This document shows positions 11,773 to 22,890 of a DNA stretch of 64,000 nt, in pieces (within the stretch, counting starts at the first letter, position 1; the number at the start of each line of letters is the position of its first letter). The notes beneath the pieces are model-generated. The model searched no databases. It saw only the letters and a program-made list of their open reading frames with translations, and was not told where the DNA came from. The position numbers and the translations under genes are program-made. The stretch is from Madurella fahalii (Eukaryota > Ascomycota > Sordariomycetes > Sordariales): assembly GCA_029876055.1 (NCBI GenBank), contig CM056880.1:496001-560000 (forward strand), in the 5' to 3' direction.

Positions 11773-11864
11773 TCGGGTATGGTGTAGCGGTAACATCGTT
11801 GACTCTCACTTCTCAGGAGTGACTGCTCTCTCAACAGCCCCGGGTTCGACTCCCGGTATCCGAG
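11773..11864 (+). tRNA. tRNA-Glu (anticodon CTC) with intron
   Basis: Acceptor stem TCGGGTA (11773-11779) pairs with TATCCGA (11857-11863) with one G-U pair, followed by discriminator G. The D arm carries AGCGGTA. The T arm is CCGGG-TTCGACT-CCCGG, containing a good B box (GGTTCGACTCC, 11843-11853). The anticodon stem GTTGA/TCAAC encloses CT-CTC-A, then about 21 extra bases, then C, so an intron of about 21 bases sits after position 37. The intron holds a hairpin, TCACT/AGTGA. Removing it leaves 71 bases. A TTTT run at 11875-11878 can serve as Pol III terminator. Glu(CTC) is the best reading. Confidence 0.85.
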
Positions 11865-11874
11865 TCTCTTAATG

Positions 11875-11878
11875 TTTT
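11875..11878 (+). terminator. Pol III T-run after tRNA-Glu
   Basis: Four Ts eleven bases after the mature 3' end; minimal but typically sufficient for RNA polymerase III. Confidence 0.45.
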
Positions 11879-12626
11879 GCTCCGGGCGAGGTGTCATCCA
11901 ACCCATTATTTTCGCTTTGAGGGTCTAGGATTCGGTTATGGTTGTCCTTCAGAAGGGTTGCTGGCCCTGTGAAGCACTTCCGGCTGGTTCTCCGACGGTC
12001 CACGAAGATTGGTCTGTATAGTTGTATCGCTCTTTGAAGTCTTTGTATTGAAGATCGGTCAGCATGCAGTGGTTCGCGAAGTTTCCTTCAGCATTTATAT
12101 GGGGTCCGTGTTATTCTTCTGTTTGCCAGATTTGTTTTGCTCGGGCATGCCTCTTGATGGATTTGGAGGAAATTGCGCCATTGCACTTGAAAACATAGGT
12201 CGAAACTGTCCAATAGAAACAGTAGTAGAAAATTTTTTTTATCTTGCTGTGGTTTTCAGCTTAGTGTGTTGCGGAAACGTTTGTATCTCGACTGTTGCAG
12301 ATTCTTGTCTCGGTAAATTCAGGGCTTCATCACCCCCTTATCTATCATCCACCGCAATCAAGTACCACATCAAGGGTCGATGGGAGAAGATCCTCTACTG
12401 GATTGTTCCTTCGCTGGTCATTCCATTTGTACAGGCTGTCGTTATCACGGGTATTATGGGACACCGGAAAAGTATGTGAGTGTCGGGGAACATTTAGTGT
12501 ATGTACGTGTGATTGTCAGCAAAAGTAGGTACATGACATAAGAAGCGCGCAAGCTTGTCAGGGGAGAACATGTCGCGCCACTGCACAGATAACCGTCTGC
12601 ATCTCGCCTCCCATCCTCCACCCACC
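11879..12626. other. Intergenic, one doubtful hydrophobic frame
   Basis: A 156-codon plus-strand frame at 12009-12479 encodes Cys-, Val- and Leu-rich sequence ending in YWIVPSLVIPFVQAVVITGI. The stretch is AT-richer than real genes nearby, and no family or splice structure is evident. I do not call it a gene. Confidence 0.4.
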
Positions 12627-13382
12627 TTACGATACGGTAATACTAGCCGACCCGGAACTGCCCGGCCCACCCGTCGCCGTATACCCTTCAGTAGCCATGA
12701 CGACGTAGTCATGGTTACCCAACCGCATGCCCAGCCTATTCCACTCGTCAAAGTGCCGCCGCAACGACACCGTCCCGCCGACGCGCTGCTCCTTACGAAC
12801 AGACCAGTACTGCTGGAAAGTACGGGTGCCCTCGATGGACGGCTTGTTGACGCGCGTGCTGGTGAACACCTCATACTCGCCCTCCTCGAAGGTAAAGTTG
12901 CCCTTGGAGGTCCACGGCTCGTTGGGCGCCAGGTCGGCGTGCGCCTCGATGATGTAGTACTCGATCAGCGGGTTGCGCGTCCAGCCGTAGACGGCGAGAT
13001 AGCCCGGCCCCGTGGCGTTGTAGGTACCGCTGTAAGTGACGGCTCTGGTAGATTATGGATGTTAATACATGAGCCGGTAGGCGTGCGTCGGGTTTGGGGA
13101 TCCGGGGATAGCCCACCTAGCACCTCCGTTCCTCCATCCCTTTCCGCACACAAAACCACCCTTGCTGTTCCAGTTGGCCGTGTACGAGCCCCCTTGGCCG
13201 TTGACGCATCGGATGTTGCTGCCGCCTTCGGACCAGTTTTGGAAGTAGTAGCCTCCTTGGCGGGCCTCGATGGCAACGAGTTCGGCCTCGCCTTCTGCTT
13301 CGCGTTGCTGGATAGGGCCTGCCGGCACGGCCAGCGCGCCCGGCAGAAGGAGGCCGGCACCGAGGAGCGAGAACTTGACCAT
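12627..13382 (-). CDS. Secreted GH11 endo-1,4-beta-xylanase
   Basis: Exons 13382-13117 and 13044-12627 flank a 72-base intron (GTGGGC...CAG), giving 227 residues. A signal peptide (MVKFSLLGAGLLLPGALA) is followed by a short acidic propeptide ending in EAR at about residue 41, a likely dibasic-like processing point; the mature enzyme would start QGGYYFQNW. GH11 landmarks are present: GGSYTANWNSKGGFVCGKGW, YSGTY, VYGWTRNPLIEYY with nucleophile Glu117, and DYVVMATEGY with acid/base Glu208. It hydrolyses internal beta-1,4 bonds of xylan outside the cell with retention of configuration. No cellulose-binding module is present; the short GGPGSSGSAS tail is all that follows. Cys59 and Cys79 could form a disulfide between neighbouring strands. 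A GGCTAAA site and a TATA box lie upstream, as expected for a xylan-induced gene. Confidence 0.95.
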
Positions 13383-13479
13383 GATATTCAGACGTAAGAG
13401 TCGAGGAGCTGATATGCCGAAAACGTTTGCTTAAACCAAGCACCGGGAACCCGGATACGATCGTGAACGGTGGCCCCTT

Positions 13480-13485
13480 CTTATA
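13480..13485 (-). promoter_or_regulatory. TATA box of the xylanase gene
   Basis: TATAAG on the reverse strand, about 98 bases before the xylanase ATG at 13382. Confidence 0.5.
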
Positions 13486-13674
13486 TCCGCAGATCTATGA
13501 TCGTGGGCATGGGCCCAAGGCCCCTGATGATCCATCCTATCTCATGGCCAAAATTAAAATGGTTTTTCCCGATAGAGACTCATTTGTTAGTGTTGCACGT
13601 CTGCCGTTTCCTATGTGGTAGTGGACCCGGTCCGGCAGGACGATCACGGAACCCTCCCTATCCTGGCAAGTTTA

Positions 13675-13681
13675 TTTAGCC
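13675..13681 (-). promoter_or_regulatory. GGCTAAA site, XlnR/XYR1-type
   Basis: GGCTAAA on the reverse strand, about 290 bases upstream of the xylanase start. GGCTAAA/GGCTAR is the established binding motif of the xylan-responsive Zn2Cys6 activator XlnR/XYR1. Its place before a GH11 gene makes function plausible. Confidence 0.6.
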
Positions 13682-14802
13682 TGAAACATCGAGCACAACC
13701 TTGAGAGCTCCTTAAGGCCGGCTCCGGTATTGTTGGGAGGTTTCCCCATGGGGCTGTTGGCCTTCCCGTCAAAGGCTTGTTTTATTGATGTTGTGTAATT
13801 AATAAATTCTCCGATTTTGCGGGGTAATGGCTGGCCACTGCCGGCATCCATTGCCCCGACGGGTGTGGCTTACTGAGTGTATGAACGCATAGTCGCGCCA
13901 ATGGCATAGGGGAAGGGCGTTGCTTGGCGGGAGCCGCGTACAACAGCCGGGTACTAGTGCACGTCTCCGAGACTCAGCCACGGACGACGCAGGGAGTCAA
14001 TCACCGGGAGGGGACGGTGACATGACTGACACAGACAACAAGAGGGAGCCCCCCAATAAGGGGTTTCTTCGTGCAGAGATCAGCCGGCTGATCGCCTCGG
14101 GCACCCTGTATAACCTGAGCAGCACATGCACGGCCTCCATGCGCAATCCCCGCGGATCACCAATTCGTTGGAAGAAGACGTTTCATATCTGGCATATTAG
14201 CCGGCACTTCGGGCCCTGGTGGCAAACCCTGGCGCTGCGGATCAGCCATACCCCCGACCGTACGTGCCCTAAGGCGCCGCGGGACACGGCAGCCCTGCGA
14301 TGTTGGTGGATGAAACGTCATGGGAATACCGTGACCAAGGAGGCTGACAGGGAGTCTATACGGCGTCTGTAAGGCCGGATAAAAATAGTTGTGCAAACTG
14401 GGGAAATTCACAAGCCCTAGTGGCAACCAGGTCGATTTATGAGGCATATGGATCTGGGAAAATAAGGATGGACAATGTGAGCATACTGATCATGTTTATA
14501 CCGCCCGGTTGCATATGAGGACATACACAGTGAGGCGCGGAACGTCCGTTTCGAAACACACACGACACGAACATTGCATGTGACTTGTAGGTGGATGCCA
14601 CAGAGAGCATATTCTCGGATTATAAGGACTTTTTTTTTTTTTTTTTTTTTTTTTCCAAGCTATGACTCTATATGAAACCAAGACTCCGTGAGAGAAGGCA
14701 GATGAGGCCACAGGCGTGGAAAGGGGTTCTACAGTCGCGAAAAGGCCCTCACATCTCAAACTCGTCGAGCTCGCTTCGTCTACGTGGGCCCGACCGGCCT
14801 GC
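13682..14802. other. Intergenic with a 24-base T-run
   Basis: A long T-run lies around 14631-14654. A 150-codon frame at 13920-14372 has no family character and is not called. Confidence 0.45.
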
Positions 14803-17432
14803 TCAAACACCCGACATCCCGGGCTGGAAGAAGGTGTCCCACGGTATCTCGGCTACTTCATTATTGGTGTAGTTTTGGATTTGATTGTCCCATAGAGACT
14901 GCCTGTTGTTAGAGCCGGTGGTTCACCCCGTGCAAAGGTCCACTCACCCAATCCGCATTGAAATCTAGAGTTGGGAATCCCTCCACGTCGTTGGAAGGTG
15001 GCGATATATCCATGTCCGACGACCACACACCCTGTCCTAGCCGTCTATCGCAGGACCATAGCCAGGAGGTTGCTTCGTAACTTGGCTGGGCGGTAGGCAC
15101 TGTCGCGGAGTTCGCAGCTGCATCTACCAGCCGGGGTTAGAACATTACCCTCGGCTGTAAGGATTCCGGCGGAGAAGCGTCCTGACTTACCTGCTCCTGT
15201 ACTGTGGTGGTCCTGGCCTGGATGCCCAGCACTCGCCGCTGGGCTGCTATCAAATGTTTCGCCGGTGGACACGGAGAACATCTTGGTCAAAATTTTGAGG
15301 GCACGATTGGCCTCGGCCGACCCACTCACACATTCCCAAATTGACCTCGACGTGCGGAGCATGTCAAGCAACTGCTCTTTCGGTATGATCTCGGCACTCG
15401 TAGGGCCGGCTAACAGGCCGGCTGCCTCGGGTGACGAGGCTAACACTTTCTCCCTCTCCTTGAGAGAGTAGATCTCAAGACAAATAATCATGTTGGCTAA
15501 GAGGAAGTTATGGGTGAAGATAGTGTTTGATTGGGAGTGTGTGATGGCACTTGCGAAGCGGCCACCGGGTTGGCGCTCGCAGTGGATGTCGTACTGGTAC
15601 CGCAACGTTCTGGTGGCAGCATCAAGGCAGGCTCGGCGTGAATAGCTGTAGCGGCTACCCTTTCTCGTATAGGCGTAGCCCATATACCTACGGTGGAGGA
15701 TCATGCGGATCTTGAGGTAGGTCAGTTCGAGTGCGTAGCGGTCCGTAATCAGGTCGACCGGGTCTGTGATTGACTCGCTTAAGGAGCGAGAGCGAAGGCA
15801 GGGAGGGAACGAGTCGTAACTCTGCTCGAGCTGCTTATCGAGCCGCATGATTTCGGCATAGTTTACAGGCCTTGGCGAGGTGGTGGCGGCGACGAGGTCA
15901 GCGAAGACGTTGATAAGGCGGTGTTTGGCGATTGTCCATAGGACCCGCGTCCGCTCCGTCTCAGGTCTGGACGGGGGGAGCGCTGTGCACGTCTCGTCAA
16001 AGTCCTCGTCGTGGAGGTTTCTGGGGGGCTCTGTGTCGTAATACTTGGTGTCAATGTTAGCCGGAAGACAGAACTGGAAGGCGACGACCAAATCGAGGTC
16101 TCTTAGCACGGCCCATATTCTCCTGCGCATCTCCCCTTGAAAAGGTGTGAGGTCGGGGTGGTGTTTTGGGTCGCGGTGCAGTCCCATGTGCAGAGCCAGG
16201 CGGATGATGATGCCTAGGACTATCGATATGCTGACGCCTGTACTCCGCCCCCCGAGGTACTCGCAGCCAAAATAGACGGTCAAGGCCTCGATTTTGTAAG
16301 GGCCGGGCTTGGTGTACTCGCTGAGTGTCAGGCATTGAGCGGAACGGACCTTGTAGGCTTTGTACACGTCGTGGGGTTCCCCAAGCTGGTCGGGAAGTTT
16401 CTTGCCGGACTTCACAGATCGCAAAGCAGCCGTACTGAACATGGCAAAGAGCAGGCCGAGCTGGGCATATGTCATCTGCGTCGGGTCATCCCAGAGCTCG
16501 TTGTAGTGTTTCATGAAGGTCGGGATGTGCAGAATGATCCATGATGGCTCTTTATCCTCGAAGAAGCCGGTGAGCAGACGGTCGACAATGGGGCGTGGTG
16601 GTAGATAGCGGAGCATTTCGTAAACCGTGGCGGGCGGGTACCCTCCTACCAACAGCGCTGGTCCTTGGAGGTCCGGCACAGACTCGAGAGCAGGCCCCGG
16701 CTTGTCGGCTGGTGCTTCGCCAATGGTCTGAGCTGCAAAGTCCTTGGTAATTGCCGTGATCTGGGGAGACGGCGGGACCGGATTAGGTCGCTAATCCCCA
16801 GCGTAACGCACAGCGATAGCTGAGCCGACTTACCTCGCAGAGAACAGTCTCCCATTTCGAGGTGTCGCTGTATCCACCATCACGATTTACCATGTCGGTT
16901 GTTCCCCCCATGCGTGGGTAGGCGCTGCCAAGATCATCTTCAGAGTCTCCATCTTCGGGAGTTGCAGTTGAAGAAGAAGCCGTGCCATTCTCGTGGGCTT
17001 GGGCCTTGAGAACCTGGACGAGCTGTTCCAAGTGCCTCAGGCGGGCCTGCATCGTTGCCTCATGGTTGGTTGCAGTGGGCGCAGTCTTGGACCGCGGTGG
17101 GGCGCCGGCAACATAAGGAATGAATCGACATGTTGGTTCGATGCCCCTCTTCGCGCACTGGTTGCAGGGCAGCTGGCGGTCGCATTTCAATCTTAATGAA
17201 CCAACCCATCGTCAGCAGGCGGGTCCAGATGGGCGGTGGTAGCTCTGCATGGACCGGGGATAATGATAAATCCGAGAGTTGCCATGACACCTTACTTCTT
17301 TTCTCGGCAAGTAGTGCATGAGAACCGGATGCGTATCCGCTTTCTGGCATTTTGGTTGCCCGGGATTCCAGCAGTTGTTGATATCTCCGTCTCCGGGCCT
17401 CCGGACGACCCGGGCCCCCCGGTGGAGTCCAT
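14803..17432 (-). CDS. Zn2Cys6 (Gal4-type) transcription factor
   Basis: Five exons, 17432-17296, 17191-16834, 16760-15191, 15123-14948 and 14898-14803, give 778 residues. All junctions keep frame. The binuclear cluster is split by intron 1 and is exact once joined: CX2CX6CX5CX2CX8C at Cys39, 42, 49, 55, 58 and 67. A coiled-coil linker (ARLRHLEQLVQVLKAQAHEN) follows and may mediate dimerisation. The middle region contains the fungal-specific transcription factor domain, including RLALHMGLHRDPKHH and RRRIWAVLRDLDL. The C-terminal exons encode an acidic, aromatic end (DFNADW, EVAEIPWDTFFQPGMSGV) that resembles an activation region. Such proteins bind CGG-containing repeats in the nucleus. The regulated pathway is unknown. 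It is not XlnR by motif, although the xylanase gene is nearby. Confidence 0.92.
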
Positions 17433-18276
17433 CTAAATCTTCCTCGGGTCGTTGGTTTACGCTGTCGAAGCGTGGAGGTCGTTGTAGGTGTGGGTGAATT
17501 CTGCGATGATTGGGGAGCCGGAGTCGGTCGGTCACAGCTTTCCACAGAGTCCGCAAGGAAGGAGGGCCGAAGCTCCTGCGCCGCTTGCCTGCATGTTGCG
17601 AACGGACGTACCCATCCTTCCCATTGGTCTTGGACTCTTGGGTTACCTTAAACCACCCCCAGGGATTTGCAGAGGGCCTCGTCACGTGGCTCTGCTACCA
17701 AAACAGATTCGTGCAGGCCCTTGTCGTCAACATCGTTGTCGGCGCCGGGCACCATGCGGCAGAACCCTAAATAGCGGAGGTTAACAAACGAACTCTGGCA
17801 TCCCAAAAATCCAAACCTTGGAGGCCAATACTCACCTGTCAGTCTACCTTCCGGGCCCGATATGATGACTCGAAATGAGGATTGAGGACAATGCGAAGAA
17901 AGTTAGAAAACAGGGTGGAGGATGCTGGCAGATCATTTCTCGCTGAGTCCCCCGGCTCGAGAGAACTCGTAGATCTACTAAGGGCAACAAGGTACAAATA
18001 TCTGTAGTTTATTTGCATTAACTGTCTCCTGGATTTATCACTATCTGCGGCCCCAGACCCGACCAGTGTGAATAACTGAAATCCTCGACCGGGGCCGGCA
18101 AGCTAAGGAACCTTACGGTAGGTAGTTAGGTGCTGCGGGCAACCCTAACCCTCTTTGATCCCACCGCTTGGCGCTGGATGCCGCCAATTTGCGGGGTGAT
18201 GGGTGATGGCATTGCTGCAGAACTGCATGCAGCCCTTCCATCTCGCACCGCGCTCCAACCGCCGCGCATCCCCGCA
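17433..18276. other. Divergent promoter region
   Basis: Lies between the Zn2Cys6 factor and the RRT8-like gene. A TACCTTA/CTTAGGTA-like patch is at 18102-18130. No other gene is supported. Confidence 0.5.
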
Positions 18277-19241
18277 ATGCCGTCCTCGCAGAGCGTGCCC
18301 GCCGGCGGCACACACGGCCTTGGGCTTCTGTTGCGGCCGTTCCGTGGCCTGGGCAACTACGTTATTCGTGCGTTGACATCTGCAGCCTATCCGATTCGCG
18401 GCATCTGGTATTTCCTACGGCACCCCGAGTTCTACCCCCTCTTCGTCGGCCGCCTGCTTCCGTTATCTGTCATCTCGTTCCTCGTATACTTCCTCCTCTT
18501 CACCTTTACCTTCCTGCCTCAGTTTCTCTTCCTACTTATTTTCCATGGCCGCGCGGGCGCGCTGATCAACACGACGGTTCTGGTGCTCGGCGAAGGTCTC
18601 GTAATAGTACAGGGATTATTCGAGGGCTTTTTCGTTGACGAGTGCCGCGTGGATATTTTTGATGTAAGCACGCCTGCTTCCTCGTTGACCCGAAGCTCTC
18701 TCTCTAACCGCCGGCTTGTCAGGCCACCTTGATCAATCATGGATTCGTCGACCTCATCGCGCCGCACCGCGTCCTCTTTGTCGAAGCGCCGAACGCCGTG
18801 AGAATGCTGGGCAAGCCCACCAGCCGCGCCGAATACCAGCCATGGAGCCTCGTCCAGATCGTCGAACTGATTGTATTTCTTCCCCTCAACCTGGTCCCCT
18901 ACGTCGGGACCCCCGCCTTCATCATGATCACCGGGTCCCGGCTTGGGAAGCTTTCACATCACAGATGGTACAAACTCCGGGGCCTGGACAAGAAGGACAT
19001 GAAGAGGGAGCTGCGAGCCAGGAGGTGGGAATACTTGTGGTTTGGGACAGTGGCCATGATTCTGGAGCTCGTTCCGATATTGAGCTTCTTCTTCCTCTTG
19101 ACTAGCGCCGCCGGGTCGGCGCTGTGGGTAGCCAAGATGGAAGAGAGGGCTCGGATAAGAGTTGGTCGACCGATCACGGATGAAGAGCGGGCGGCTCAGA
19201 ACGAAGCAGCGGGCCCGGTGTACCACGACGACCCTGTCTGA
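18277..19241 (+). CDS. EI24/RRT8-like multi-pass membrane protein
   Basis: Exons 18277-18663 and 18723-19241, with a 59-base intron (GTAAGC...CAG), give 301 residues from MPSSQSVPAGG. In-frame ATGs at 18130, 18178 and 18199 would add up to 49 residues of weaker character. Conserved-looking segments are YFLRHPEFYPLFVGRLLP, then a long hydrophobic stretch (FLVYFLLFTFTFLPQFLFLL), FVDECRVDIFD joined to ATLINHGFVDLI, and two later hydrophobic segments (IVFLPLNLVPYVGTPAFIMI and ILELVPILSFFFLL). This arrangement matches fungal proteins annotated as outer spore wall RRT8/LDS-like or EI24-domain; yeast relatives are associated with lipid droplets and spore wall. The assignment rests on overall pattern, so moderate confidence. 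Confidence 0.72.
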
Positions 19242-19726
19242 AGGTGTTTCTCTAGGGTTGCGTGGTTCTTGGCTGGTGTCTAGACTTATATAACGGACCC
19301 GAGTCTCGTCAAATGCTCGCGTCAATAACTGTGGCATCCCTTTTTTTCGGCCATTCCTTCCCCCCTCCCACGGTGTTAGGTATCCGGGCAACCACACTCG
19401 GTGTTATCTGGTGGTGTGTGCCGCTCGCTCTTGCCCCTGGCCGCAAACTGTTGTGGCCTTTCCGGCATCTCCTTCCAGTCGCCTCCTTCCTGGCATGCAC
19501 GCTCACCCTTCCGCTGGCCCGCATCCCAGCGTCCATTCTCGCTTTTCATCCCTCAGTCAAACCAAAGCCAGGCTTAAGCTTTCTGTCTTCCGACCCTCTC
19601 GAGCGCTCCCAATTCCAGTTCAGCCATCCAGACAGTTCCGTTTCCTGGGCCCTAGCGTCTTGACAATCCATCCCACCATTTACCATCGCGCTCGTTTTCT
19701 TCAGCCTCGCCATTCGACATCAAAAG
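19242..19726. other. Spacer and 5' leader of the secreted Ser/Thr-rich gene
   Basis: Pyrimidine-rich sequence ahead of the next start codon, as is common upstream of expressed fungal genes. No gene is seen. Confidence 0.45.
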
Positions 19727-21601
19727 ATGTGTCTGCGAATGTTCCTCGGAGCCTTCGCTGGCGTTGTCTGGCTGGCCTTGGTCGTGGCCGTGCCACTTAA
19801 GTAATAGCTGTCCGAGCCAATACACCGGCCTCCTGTCACTGACCGTGTCCCAGCGGCGATGATCTCCGCCGCCCTCCAATGACTGACGACGACGTTGTCG
19901 GCTTTCCTCTCGTTCCCGTTATCCCAGCATTAGACGCTACTGGTCCGGCCTCTCCCACAGCTACCGTAATTATCCACACAATCATCCCAGAGACGAATCG
20001 ACACCCGCCGGGCCCATTTGGTGTGTCCATGCCGTTGTGTGCTTGCACGTCGTCCGCGGCGGCTGGCACCCACACCACTACGGCGTTGATCACCGTTACA
20101 GAGGAGGTCACAGTCACAGCGCTGGCCACCGCCACCGTTACCACCACACACGTGCTACCCAATCCGTGTGCTCAGACTTTGCGGGAATCGTTTACCACCA
20201 TCACCCCCGTTCCGTCCGCCGTTTCGGGTTCACCGGGATTCAGCACGTTGTCGTATACGGTTACCCACACTATACAACTACCGGGTGCCACTAGCCAAGC
20301 ATACGGGGGCAGTACTGGTATGTCTGGGCCCAGCGCCACGCTAACACCCGATGGATCATCATACAAGGTTCCCATCTCATCGACATTAATTGTCTCAGAG
20401 GTCACTCTCCGCCGCACGGTACCTATTGGTCGCGGTTCTTCTATAGTTGTTGCGTTCACCACAGCGCTTACATGTGTCACCTCGCCACCTGAGGCCATCA
20501 CGGTATGGCCTCCCTACTCCTCTCTAAAGACATCGTTATCACCGGTAATCGGCACGGACTTAGTCTCGGCGCTGCCAACGATGACCTCTTCCTCGTATAG
20601 CCCAGCGGAGAGATCCAGCTTGACAACGGCCGCTTCCACTGTGACCCAACTAGCAGATTCTGTATCCACTACGTTTGGGAGCTATGATTCCTCGGCCTGC
20701 TCTACACCGGCACTCGTACCGCTTTCTACTATTATGTCAAACACCACATCAGCGGTTGAGTCTGGGCCTACTTTGGCGACCTTGCCGCCCGTCTCCGTGG
20801 AGGCGCCTTCCGGTTCAACAGTATCTAGCGTATCAGCTGCCGCCGCGCCTGGGCCGACTCGCGGTGTTGAGCGGGATCGTGAATTGGTGATTTTCGAGGT
20901 ACGTATCTTTGCTATCCGCAATGCCCGGCTAGATTGGGAGGCTGAGTGGTGGCTCGTTTTAGTTCGACGACATCCCGACCCTTTCGGGCCACAGTGAAAA
21001 TGACACCAGCGGGACTCAGTCCCGGCCTGTTCCGTCACCATATCACCACTTTGTCTTCTCCAAAGGCTTTCGCCTCGTTTCTCCGCCGACCACCAAGTAC
21101 CAGCCTGCATCGGGTTCTTGGATGTTGAAACACAGCCCCTCTTCATCGGTCGCCCAGATTGGACTTGGGCAACTGCGCGAGAATCAATGCTTCCGCTTCA
21201 GCTTCCGGAGCATCAGCCTGGGATGCAACTCGCTGGATGCGCCGTGCGTCTTCCGCATCAGCGGATTGCGATGGAACGGCATCAGGGATGTTGTTCAAGG
21301 AACTGCGACTTTCAAGATTGCAGCTTGCCGAGAATCTTCCCACTGCGTGCTCAGCCGCCGAGTCCTGGACTCGGTAGATGCGCTGCCACTAACCAATTTG
21401 ACGGCCGTTAACATTACGTTGGTAACAGCCGGCGAGCCGCAGACGTGGTGGGCCGACGACTTGCACCTTGCTTGGACAGACAACAGTTGCTCCGCCTCCA
21501 CTTGCCGCGCGATGGTTCCCAGCACCAATGCGGTCACCCAATCGCGGCCTTCGTTTACGGGCCGGGCCAAGGGACTCCCTCGTCGGGCTGTTCGTGGTTG
21601 A
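19727..21601 (+). CDS. Secreted Ser/Thr-rich protein with C-terminal FDD-motif domain
   Basis: Exons 19727-19800, 19854-20898 and 20963-21601 give 585 residues. The first, 74-base exon encodes a clean signal peptide (MCLRMFLGAFAGVVWLALVV); the second exon is entered through a GTAATA...CAG intron, so the apparent ATG at 19879 is internal. Exon 2 is about 350 residues rich in Thr, Ser, Val and Pro, suitable for heavy O-mannosylation and an extended cell-wall stalk. At the exon 2/3 joint the protein reads IFEFDDIPTLSG, and the following region has PYHHFVFSKGF, paired Cys and WWADDLHLAW near the end. FDD...PY.HF and a terminal W..DDL..W..N pattern occur in a widespread group of uncharacterised secreted fungal proteins. 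Function is unknown; extracellular or wall location is inferred. Confidence 0.82.
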
Positions 21602-22890
21602 GATGCCGACTTGGTGTGATGCTGATTGCTGAACGGTCTAATTACACTTTGCGACTCTCCAACATTCTTTGATCAGTATCTTTGTTAGAAATTTTGGTGC
21701 GCATTTGCCAGTATGTTAGAGACTGCAGGCATGTTTCCATGGCTCCTATGGCATATTTCTGCAGATTCGATCAGCGGTTGCAGCACTGAATCTGGCCACG
21801 GAGTAACTGATCAACATAGCATCAGGGTGTGAGCCACATCAACATCGCCCTAGCAGAAAGTGGCAATTCGAGAGCTTATTCATGTAGTCTACAGGGCGTT
21901 TTCCACCTGCGACATCGGATCCCCTGGACCGGTATCTCACTGTGGACACTTGCAGGCTTTTCCTGATTTGTACGTAATACCGGGCCGAGAACTCGGCCTT
22001 TTCTAGCTGTTTCCCGGGAATAACGCCGGGTCTTATATTCCTGTTGCGCCTTTCGTGTAAGTGCCACACGACATTCTCGTGCGTACGGTCCTCCGTGGCG
22101 ATGGAAGTCGTGCGATTAATTAGTAAGGGATTCGGGATGGGAAAAACAAAAATAACTGACAGCGTGTTGCAACACGCCTGAGGCTTTTGCCGGCTAGGTC
22201 CTTGGTGGAACTTTCACCTATGGAAGGATTTCCTGAAGATGATGAGTAAAGCCCCCTGGTGGGCGGTAGCGTCGGTCAGGGGTAGAGATGTTGGATCGCG
22301 TCTGGGCAGGAATCGGTCTATCCGTGCGATGACTCCATTCCCGCCGCTAGCCACCACATGGTCTCCACTCATAAAGAAGCTTTTTCTCTTTCCTTCCCCG
22401 TCTTGTTTTCGGGTCTTGACTTCCGGCTGTCAAGTAAGGGTGGCAGTGACGCATCGCACCAGGGAATGTCCCCCTGCCAAGTTGGCTAAGCAAAGTCTTT
22501 CCCTTCCCCTCTCTTTCTTCAAGAAGCGTTAGACAAGCCATCCACTGCTCTAGTCCTGAGACGGGCTTAACGAATAACACTCGCTGCTGCGCTATTACCG
22601 TTCCGGAGGGGGTGTTTTGGGTCGTTGAACGGTGGCTGGAAATTACGTCTTGGTGACAACCTTTTTTTTTTTTGTTTTTCTTTAACAAAAAGAAATCTTT
22701 TTCTCTCTTCCGAATCTGGACTCGACATCAACGTGTTCACCGTGGAAACGGCTTCTCGAGTCACAACCGATTGTGGACGATACCGCCTAGCTGTTCCGTG
22801 GTGGTTTACTCTCACCTCGCGCGAAAGGGGGACCATTGGGGTTATTTGAGACGAAGACTTTGACGGTAGGGACGGGGGCCGGGCTGAAGC
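21602..22890. other. Intergenic, no gene recognised
   Basis: Contains short homopolymer T-runs near 22661-22671. No coding frame is convincing. Confidence 0.5.

Noticed and set aside
12009..12479. 156-codon hydrophobic frame on the plus strand
   Set aside because: AT-rich, no recognised family, and hydrophobicity follows from T-rich codons; kept only as a note.
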